A DNA stretch of 64,000 nt from 40CM-2-70-7 sp035505915. GTDB lineage: Bacteria > Gemmatimonadota > Gemmatimonadetes > Gemmatimonadales > GWC2-71-9. Shown in pieces: positions 58,147-64,000 of this stretch; positions within the stretch are counted from its first letter, which is position 1; each line of letters opens with the position of its first letter. The notes beneath the pieces are model-generated. The model saw nothing but the letters and a program-made list of their open reading frames with translations, was not told the DNA's origin and ran no database searches. Where the stretch lies: NCBI GenBank assembly GCA_035505915.1, contig DATJQI010000023.1:15252-79251 (forward strand), given 5' to 3'. A program made the position numbers and the translations under genes.

Positions 58147-60810
58147 ATGCCGTCGGTCGAACGCTTCGTGTATTCCTTCGGGAACGGCCGCGCCGACGGA
58201 TCCGCCGCCATGCGGGACATCCTGGGCGGCAAGGGCGCGGGCCTCGCCGAAATGGCGAACCTGGGCCTCCCCGTTCCGCCCGGCTTCACCATCTCCGCCA
58301 AGATCTGCATCGAGTACCTCCAGGCCGGCGCCTTCTCCGCGGAGCTTCACGAGGAAGTCGAGCGCCACCTGAAGCAGCTCGAGCAGGCGGCCGGCAAGCG
58401 CCTCGGCGACCCCGCCAATCCCCTGCTCGTGTCCGTGCGCTCCGGCGCCGCCGTCTCGATGCCCGGGATGATGGAGACGATCCTTAACCTCGGCTTGAAC
58501 GACCAGACCGTGGCGGGGCTGATCGCCGGCTCCAAGAACCCCCGGTTCGCGTACGACTCCTATCGCCGGTTCGTGCAGATGTACGGCGACGTGGTCTACG
58601 AGCTGGGCAAGGAGCCGTTCGAAGAGGTCCTGGACGAATACAAGAAGCGCCGGAAGGTGACCCGCGACATCGACCTGCCCGCGGACGACCTCAAGGCGCT
58701 GGTGCACGAGTTCAAGGCCATCATCCAGGCCAAGCGGGGCGTCCCCTTCCCCGAGGATCCCCAGACCCAGCTCTGGGGCGCCATCGAGGCGGTCTTCAAG
58801 AGCTGGCACACCCGCCGCGCCATCGACTACCGGAAGGTCCACAGCATCCCGGACGACCTGGGCACCGCGGTGAACATCGTCGCGATGGTCTACGGGAACA
58901 TGGGGGACGACTGCGGCACCGGCGTCGCCTTCACGCGCGACTGCAGCACCGGCGCCCGGGTCCTGAACGGGGACTATCTCACCAACGCGCAGGGCGAGGA
59001 CGTGGTCTCGGGCGCCCGCACCCCGGAACCCATCGCGAAGATGAAGCGCGGCCGGTTCGCCAAGGTCTACAAGGAGCTGGAGCGGATCGCCGACAAGCTC
59101 GAGCTCCATTTCAAGGACGTGCAGGACATCGAGTTCACCTTCGAGCACGGCAAGCTGTACATGCTGCAGACTCGCCGCGCCCAGCGCACGGGAATGGCGG
59201 CCGTCCGGGTCGCCGTGGAGATGGTGGCCGAGAAGCGGATCTCGGAGGACGAGGCGGTCCAGCGCGTCCCGCCTCAGGACCTGGATCAGCTCTTCCACCC
59301 GATGGTGGACCCGAAGGCCGCCGTGACGGTCGTGGCCAAGGGACTGCCGGCCTCGCCGGGCGCGGCGATCGGCGAAGTGGTCTTCGACGCCGACGAGGCC
59401 GACGCCCTCGCCAAGAAGGGCCACAAGGTCATCCTGGTGCGCCCGGAGACTTCCCCGGAGGATTTCCACGGCATCGTCGCGGCGCAGGCGGTGCTCACGG
59501 CCCGGGGCGGGATGACGAGCCACGCGGCCGTCGTGGCGCGCGGCATGGGCAAGTGCTGCGTGGTCGGCGCGAAGGACCTGGACGTCCAGCCCGCGGCCGG
59601 CCGGTTCCATGCGTTCGGGCGGACCGTCAAGAAGGGCCAGATCATCACCGTGGACGGGACGACCGGCCGCGTCATCCTCGGCGCCGCGAAGGTCGTGGCC
59701 CCCAAGGCCGGAAAGCACTACTACCAGCTGATGGCCTGGGCCGACGCGCGCCGCCGCCTGCGGGTCCGCACCAACGCGGACACGCCGGCCGACGCCCGCC
59801 GGGCCCGCGAGTTCGGAGCCGAGGGGATCGGGCTCTGCCGGACGGAGCACATGTTCTTCGAGGGGCACCGGATCACGGCGATGCGGGAAATGATCGTCGC
59901 CACGGACGAGACCGGCCGGCGGCAGGCCCTGGCCAAGCTCCTGCCGATGCAGCGCTCGGACTTCGAGGGGATCTTCGAGGCGATGGCGGGGCTCCCCGTC
60001 ACCATCCGCCTGCTCGATCCCCCGCTCCACGAATTCCTGCCGCATACCAAGGCGGAGATCGCCCAGCTCGCCAAGGCGATGAAGATGCCCGCCGCCCGGC
60101 TGTCACGGATTGTGGCCGGATTGGTGGAGGCGAATCCGATGCTGGGCCACCGGGGCTGCCGCCTCGGCATCACCTATCCCGAGATCACCGAGATGCAGGC
60201 ACGGGCCATTTTCGAGGCCGCCTGCAAGGTCGTCGCGCGGGGCAAGCAGGTGCTGGCCGAGGTGATGGTGCCGCTCGTGGCGGCGGCGGAGGAGCTGATC
60301 CGTCAGGAGGCCATCATCCGCCGCGTGGCGAATGAGGTGTTCCAACGCGAGGGCCGCGCCGTCCCCTACCTGGTGGGGACGATGATCGAGCTGCCGCGGG
60401 CCGCGCTCACCGCCGACGAGATCGCCAAGTCCGCCGAGTTCTTCTCGTTCGGGACCAACGACCTGACCCAGACGACGTTCGGGCTGTCACGGGACGATGC
60501 GGGCCGGTTCCTCCCCTTCTATGTCGACCGGGGCATCCTGCCCGCCGACCCCTTCCAGGTGCTGGATCAGGGCGGCGTCGGGAAGCTGATGCAGATGGCG
60601 GTGCGGCTGGGGCGCGGGACCCGGTCGGAGCTGAAGATCGGGATCTGCGGGGAGCACGGGGGCGAGCCCAGCTCGGTGAAATTCTGCCACCACGCCGGGA
60701 TGAACTACGTCAGCTGCTCGCCCTTCCGGGTGCCGATCGCCCGCCTCGCCGCGGCCCAGGCGGCCCTCGAGGAGGCGGGCGTGATCAATCGGACGAAAGC
60801 GACCGTGTAG
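58147..60810 (+). CDS. ppdK: Pyruvate, phosphate dikinase
   Basis: This 887-residue enzyme interconverts pyruvate and PEP. Its order is an ATP-grasp N-terminus (LGGKGAGLAEMANLGLPVPPGFTI, VSVRSGAAVSMPGMMETILNLG), a swivelling His domain (TARGGMTSHAAVVARGMGKCCV) and a C-terminal TIM barrel (EGIGLCRTEHMF, MLGHRGCRLGITYPEI, SFGTNDLTQTTFG, GICGEHGGEPSSV). Full length and all catalytic motifs are present. AAGGAG lies 6 bases before the ATG and it follows purF by 19 bases, so it is probably on the same transcript. Confidence 0.97.
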   Translation: MPSVERFVYSFGNGRADGSAAMRDILGGKGAGLAEMANLGLPVPPGFTISAKICIEYLQAGAFSAELHEEVERHLKQLEQAAGKRLGDPANPLLVSVRSGAAVSMPGMMETILNLGLNDQTVAGLIAGSKNPRFAYDSYRRFVQMYGDVVYELGKEPFEEVLDEYKKRRKVTRDIDLPADDLKALVHEFKAIIQAKRGVPFPEDPQTQLWGAIEAVFKSWHTRRAIDYRKVHSIPDDLGTAVNIVAMVYGNMGDDCGTGVAFTRDCSTGARVLNGDYLTNAQGEDVVSGARTPEPIAKMKRGRFAKVYKELERIADKLELHFKDVQDIEFTFEHGKLYMLQTRRAQRTGMAAVRVAVEMVAEKRISEDEAVQRVPPQDLDQLFHPMVDPKAAVTVVAKGLPASPGAAIGEVVFDADEADALAKKGHKVILVRPETSPEDFHGIVAAQAVLTARGGMTSHAAVVARGMGKCCVVGAKDLDVQPAAGRFHAFGRTVKKGQIITVDGTTGRVILGAAKVVAPKAGKHYYQLMAWADARRRLRVRTNADTPADARRAREFGAEGIGLCRTEHMFFEGHRITAMREMIVATDETGRRQALAKLLPMQRSDFEGIFEAMAGLPVTIRLLDPPLHEFLPHTKAEIAQLAKAMKMPAARLSRIVAGLVEANPMLGHRGCRLGITYPEITEMQARAIFEAACKVVARGKQVLAEVMVPLVAAAEELIRQEAIIRRVANEVFQREGRAVPYLVGTMIELPRAALTADEIAKSAEFFSFGTNDLTQTTFGLSRDDAGRFLPFYVDRGILPADPFQVLDQGGVGKLMQMAVRLGRGTRSELKIGICGEHGGEPSSVKFCHHAGMNYVSCSPFRVPIARLAAAQAALEEAGVINRTKATV

Positions 60811-60811
60811 C

Positions 60812-61480
60812 CTACTTCTGCAGGGACGCGAGACCCGACAGGATCAGGAGCAGGACCAGCGCGTTGGCGATGGCGGCCCCGTACGCCGAGCCCTTCGACA
60901 TCTTGTGCGTCACCTGGAGGCCGATGGCGGTCAGGATGACGCCCCAGATGGCGAACGGGTTGATGCCTCCGAGGAAGGCGCCCAGGAAGCCGCCGGTGCC
61001 GGGCGTCAGCAGGTTGAGCCCGAGCTGCGGCTGAAGGTCCTGGGGCGACGAGATCTGGCTGACGCCCTTCGTCATGAGCACGATCACGCCGACGAGCTGC
61101 AGCAGGATGCCGGTGATCGACGTGTAGGTCACCACGCTGAGCAGGGTGCCCCACTTCCCTTCGCCTCCCATGACCGAGACCAGCACCCATAGAATCGTCG
61201 CGACGATGACGAGGATGATGGCATAGACGATCGGCGCGAAGACAATGCCGACGCCGGCATACTTCTTCATGTTTTCGGCGGCCGCGGGATTGGCCTGGGC
61301 GATCTCGGCCATCTTGCTCGCCATGGCGGCTTGCTGGTAGGGAATCGTCAAATAGGCGGTGATGATCACGAGGATCGCGATCGCGATGAAGGGCATCAGG
61401 AACTTCGGCTTCTCCGCCACCCGGGCGAACACCGCGCCCGGCTCGTACAGCACCCGAAAGACATCCAGAAACGCGCCCAT
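60812..61480 (-). CDS. Yip1-family membrane protein
   Basis: This 222-residue protein opens MGAFLDVFRVLYEPGAVFARVAEKPKFLMPFIAIA, the Yip1 pattern of a short amphipathic start followed by five membrane spans (residues 27-50, 75-102, 112-138, 155-180, 195-217). The function of bacterial Yip1 proteins is unknown. A strong GGGGAGG site precedes the ATG. It ends 1 base from the convergent ppdK stop, with no hairpin between them. Confidence 0.82.
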   Translation of the reverse strand: MGAFLDVFRVLYEPGAVFARVAEKPKFLMPFIAIAILVIITAYLTIPYQQAAMASKMAEIAQANPAAAENMKKYAGVGIVFAPIVYAIILVIVATILWVLVSVMGGEGKWGTLLSVVTYTSITGILLQLVGVIVLMTKGVSQISSPQDLQPQLGLNLLTPGTGGFLGAFLGGINPFAIWGVILTAIGLQVTHKMSKGSAYGAAIANALVLLLILSGLASLQK

Positions 61481-61562
61481 CGAAATCCTCCCCGGAGGTG
61501 ATTGCGACCATCGTCGGGGTACGAAGGTACGGTCCGGCGGGTTTCAGCGCGAGACCGGCGTG

Positions 61563-61588
61563 AAAAAGGGGCCCGGACATCTGGCCCC
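61563..61588 (-). terminator. Terminator of ssrA
   Basis: On the minus strand, GGGGCC (61583-61588) pairs with GGCCCC (61568-61573) and is followed by TTTTT (61563-61567). It lies 23 bases after the tmRNA 3' end. Confidence 0.75.
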
Positions 61589-61611
61589 TGACACCCGACC
61601 CCTGCAGTTAG

Positions 61612-61970
61612 TGGAGGCGCGGGGAATCGAACCCCGGTCCGAGCTTCGCTCCGATGCCACCCCTACGTGCGTAGGCAACGCTTTCCGCGAGTCTCGCCGC
61701 TTCGGCGCGCAGCCGGCCTAGTGCAGCGACAAGCCTCTACCAGCTCTTACGCGATCCCTTGAGGCCCGGAATCACGCCAGCCCGACTTTGCGATACGTGA
61801 GCGCCGCCTCAGGCGGGCTGCCACTCACGCAGGTGCGTGAAGCCGAAGCTTACGCAGCCATTGCCAGGTTTGAATTGGCAGTTGTGAATTTCCCAGTTGA
61901 TTATCCAGGTGACTGAGAACCTGGGCACGCAGCGACACCCTCACCAAACCCGTCGAAACCTGTCGCCCCC
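61612..61970 (-). ncRNA. ssrA: Transfer-messenger RNA
   Basis: This is a 359-base tmRNA. The 5' end GGGGGCG pairs with CGCCTCC at the 3' end to form the 7-bp acceptor stem. GGTTCGATTCCCC is the T-arm and loop, and CAGGTTTCGACGGG is the typical 5' tmRNA segment. CCA is not encoded. The tag frame at 61850-61879 reads ANSNLAMAA then TAA, ending in the usual small hydrophobic degradation signal. tmRNA with SmpB frees stalled ribosomes and tags the unfinished proteins. Confidence 0.93.
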
Positions 61971-61978
61971 TCGACCCG

Positions 61979-62007
61979 AACCTATCGGCCCGCCCCCGCC
62001 ATTTCAA
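61979..62007 (-). promoter_or_regulatory. ssrA promoter inside the 3' end of the GGDEF gene
   Basis: TTGAAA (62002-62007 complement), a 17-base spacer and TAGGTT (61979-61984 complement) place the start 8 bases further on at 61970, the mature tmRNA 5' end. The TAG of the -10 is the stop codon of the GGDEF gene. Confidence 0.7.
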
Positions 62008-63496
62008 CCCGGTTGCGCCCCCCCTCCTTGGCCCGGTAGAGCGCCGCGTCCGCCAGGGCCCGCAGATTCAGAAGATCGTTGGAGCTCTCCGGGCACGCCG
62101 CCACACCGCACGACACCGTCAGCCGGTGCTCCTGCCCCTCCCACCGCCACGCCCCGCCCTCGATGGCCCGCCGGATCCGCTCCGCCACCTCGAGCCCCCG
62201 GGCGAGCCCCGTCGCCGGAAGCCACACCGCGAACTCCTCGCCGCCCACCCGCGCCACCAGGTCGCCGTCCCGAATCTCGCGCTCGAGCATCCGGGCGACG
62301 TGCACCAGCGCCGAGTCGCCCGCCGGGTGGCCGAGGGTGTCGTTGAGCCGTTTGAAGTGGTCGATGTCGACGTAGACGAGCGTCGCCACCCGAGGCTGGT
62401 CGCCGTTCTTGAAGCTGTCGAAGCGGCGGTCGAACTCCCGGCGGTTGTGCAGCCCGGTCAGGGCATCCTTCACCGCCCGCTCCTGCGCCTCGTGCACCGC
62501 CCGCGCCGCCGCCAGTCGGGACCCCAGCTCCACCACCAGCCGCCCGACCTGCTCGGCCTTCGGCGTTCCCGCGTCCACCGGGGGGCCCGTGAGCACCAGC
62601 GCCCCCACCGCGAACTGGCCGTCCATCAGAGGGAAGGCCGTACCCATCCGCTCCTGGCGCCGGCGCTCGGGAACGCCGGGGCCCAGCACGTCCTCGCCCG
62701 GACCGCTCACCACCGGCACCCCCGTGGCGACCGCCCGGCCGACCGGAGAATCCTCCCGCACCACGAAGCCCAGCAGACGTCGATCCCCGGCCGGCGAGAT
62801 CCCGCGCACCCGCAGCGCGCGCGTCGCCGTGTCCTGGATGGTCACCACCGCCCCCTGCCCCACGATCTGCTCGGCCAGCCGCGCCGCCGAGGACGCCACG
62901 GAGTCGATCGACTGCCCGGGCCCCGCGAGGGTCGCCAGCTGCCGCGCCACCCGGTCCCCCTGCGCCCAGTCCACCTCGACCCGGGCCAGTGAGGCCACGA
63001 GGCGGCGCAGGTCCTGGGTCACCGACTCGGTGACGTCCGGCGCCGCCACCCGGGCCGCGAGCAGGACGGCCGCTCCGTAGGGGAAGCTCCCCACGGCGAC
63101 GTAGGTGCCGCCCCCTTCACGCGAGACGTGCGGGCGCTCGTTCACGGCGGCGAGCTGCGCCAGCGCGAACCCCCGCTCCCGGGCGTGCGGATCGAGCCCC
63201 GTCTCCGACGCCGTGAGGTCCCCTTCCCGCGTCCCCACGATCCAGGCGCCCCGTGCCTGATGAGCCCGGCGCACCAGATCGGTGAGGTGCTGGAAGTCCG
63301 CGAGCGGCGCGCCGGTCACCGCCGACTCGCTGCGCCAGCCGCGCTCCGCCGCCGAGAGGAGCATCCCGACGCCCGTGAGCGTGCCCCCGGCCCCCGCGAT
63401 CAGGGCCCAGTGGAACGCGTGGAGGATGGAGACGACGATGGCCGCCAACCCGAGCACGAGCAACGCGCGCCCGAGCCAGCGGACCGAGAAGATCAC
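61982..63496 (-). CDS. Membrane-anchored diguanylate cyclase with GAF-like region
   Basis: This 504-residue protein has two N-terminal spans (residues 5-45), a GAF-like region (about 165-320, VVTIQDTATRALRVRGI to AVGALVLTGPP), and a C-terminal GGDEF domain. The active site is GGEEF (418-422). The product-inhibition I-site RDGD (409-412) is five residues before it, so feedback control is expected. DALTGLHNRREFDRRF and DIDHFKRLND complete the family pattern. GTG 63496 overlaps larB by 4 bases. Confidence 0.9.
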   Translation of the reverse strand: MIFSVRWLGRALLVLGLAAIVVSILHAFHWALIAGAGGTLTGVGMLLSAAERGWRSESAVTGAPLADFQHLTDLVRRAHQARGAWIVGTREGDLTASETGLDPHARERGFALAQLAAVNERPHVSREGGGTYVAVGSFPYGAAVLLAARVAAPDVTESVTQDLRRLVASLARVEVDWAQGDRVARQLATLAGPGQSIDSVASSAARLAEQIVGQGAVVTIQDTATRALRVRGISPAGDRRLLGFVVREDSPVGRAVATGVPVVSGPGEDVLGPGVPERRRQERMGTAFPLMDGQFAVGALVLTGPPVDAGTPKAEQVGRLVVELGSRLAAARAVHEAQERAVKDALTGLHNRREFDRRFDSFKNGDQPRVATLVYVDIDHFKRLNDTLGHPAGDSALVHVARMLEREIRDGDLVARVGGEEFAVWLPATGLARGLEVAERIRRAIEGGAWRWEGQEHRLTVSCGVAACPESSNDLLNLRALADAALYRAKEGGRNRVEMAGAGR

Positions 63497-64000
63497 GTGT
63501 GGTTGATCCGGCTGGCCGCGGCGGCCGCCCCGAAGCCGTTGTCGATGTTCACGACCGTGACACCGGACGCGCACGAGTTCAACATGCCGAGGAGGGCCGC
63601 GACGCCGCCGAACGACGCGCCGTAGCCCACACTCGTGGGCACGGCGATCACCGGGCACTTCACGAGCCCCCCGACCACGGACGGGAGCGCCCCCTCCATC
63701 CCCGCCACCACGATGATCACGGCCGCGCTGCGGAGCGCGTCGGTCTGCGTGAGAATCCGGTGGATCCCCGCCACGCCGACGTCCGTCACCCGGTCGACCC
63801 GATTGCCCAGGGCCCGCGCCGTCACCGCGGCCTCCTCGGCCACGGGCAGGTCCGCCGTTCCCGCCGTCACGACGAGGACCGTCCCCCGGCCCGTCGGGGC
63901 GGGCTCGGGATCGGGCGCCAGGTACACCGTGCGCCCCAGCGCATTCACTTCGGCCCGCCCGAACCGCCCCTGCAGAGCCTCCCGGTGCGGCGGCTCCGCC
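63493..64000 (-). CDS. larB: LarB-like protein (nickel-pincer cofactor synthesis), 5' truncated
   Basis: This is the C-terminal 168 codons, with the frame running off the window end. VLVVTAGTADLPVAEEAAVTARALGNRVDRVTDVGVAGIHR and VVAGMEGALPSVVGGLVKCPVIAVPTSVGYGASFGGVAALLGMLNSCASGVTVVNIDNGFGA match the PurE-like AIR-carboxylase fold of LarB. LarB carboxylates nicotinic acid adenine dinucleotide in nickel-pincer synthesis. larC/larE, if present, lie outside the window. Confidence 0.9.
   Translation of the reverse strand, partial: AEPPHREALQGRFGRAEVNALGRTVYLAPDPEPAPTGRGTVLVVTAGTADLPVAEEAAVTARALGNRVDRVTDVGVAGIHRILTQTDALRSAAVIIVVAGMEGALPSVVGGLVKCPVIAVPTSVGYGASFGGVAALLGMLNSCASGVTVVNIDNGFGAAAAASRINHT

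Noticed and set aside
61486..61499. CCTCC/GGAGG hairpin over the Yip1 ribosome site
   Set aside because: The arms are 5 bases with a 2-base loop, too tight to be a convincing regulatory structure.
61612..61650. tRNA gene suggested by a T-arm and acceptor stem
   Set aside because: There is no D-arm or anticodon arm next to it; the partner acceptor strand is about 330 bases away, as in tmRNA.
61825..62007. 60-codon minus-strand frame over the tmRNA 5' end
   Set aside because: It lies mostly inside ssrA and its promoter, and has no protein-like features.

Overview
The window is uniformly GC-rich (roughly 70% by eye), densely coding, and reads as a chromosomal housekeeping segment of a free-living bacterium. 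Gene content and protein style suggest Gemmatimonadota: a Cys-type CUAEP/CCAEP-tail radical SAM protein, a split methylmalonyl-CoA mutase with MeaB, Thr/Asp/Lys/Met-rich lipoprotein tails, and outer-membrane barrel-like proteins. This assignment is inference from gene content; no rRNA is present. I see no tRNA, insertion sequence, prophage or CRISPR array. No gap without a gene exceeds 300 bases; the largest (3556-3796) holds two overlapping divergent promoters and a structured leader.

Layout. 1-1175: 3' part of an amidohydrolase, ended by a terminator nested in a 26-bp inverted repeat. 1284-3555 (-): rng-rplU-rpmA. 3797-6652 (+): prolyl oligopeptidase and a DUF1003 protein. 6659-9085: divergent acyl-CoA dehydrogenase and PQQ-type sugar dehydrogenase. 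9134-10303 (-): short RecQ helicase. 10360-32751 (-): a collinear array of 22 genes, mostly overlapping. In transcription order it holds ptsN-like, aspS, phoH, a 7TM-HD phosphodiesterase, ybeY and two CorC-type proteins. Then come meaB, both methylmalonyl-CoA mutase subunits, a carboxyltransferase, a subtilase, two AtuA-type proteins and an enoyl-CoA hydratase. Last are two pilin-like proteins, the CCAEP-tail radical SAM protein, NfeD-like, flotillin-like, bacilliredoxin and a divergent Cpn10, then a terminator. 32798-34785 (+): outer-membrane-type protein and rlmN.

34723-45734 (-): a trp-based operon, trpC-trpB-(HEAT protein)-(HD-GYP protein)-trpA-(membrane GAF/MCP sensor)-folK-panB-panC-yqeK-(LytR_C protein). 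45793-46401 (+): lexA, with direct repeats in its promoter. 46385-47443 (-): trpD, divergent from the next operon. 47529-60810 (+): truA, fructose-6-phosphate aldolase/transaldolase, purB, purC, psd, pssA, purS, purQ, a lipoprotein, purL, purF, ppdK. 60812-61480 (-): Yip1-family membrane protein. 61612-61970 (-): tmRNA. 61982-64000 (-): GGDEF protein and the 5'-truncated larB.

Translation signals are notable. Nineteen junctions are 4-base ATGA or GTGA overlaps. At purL, and probably at the HEAT-repeat gene, the only sensible start is a CTG inside a CTGA overlap. trpD and truA have sigma-70-like promoters whose start points would fall on or next to their start codons, suggesting leaderless mRNAs. 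The ssrA promoter uses the stop codon of the GGDEF gene as part of its -10 box. Candidates for less-described biology are the CCAEP radical SAM/pilin-like neighbourhood, and the HEAT plus HD-GYP pair, which share an N-terminal domain and sit between trpB and trpA.
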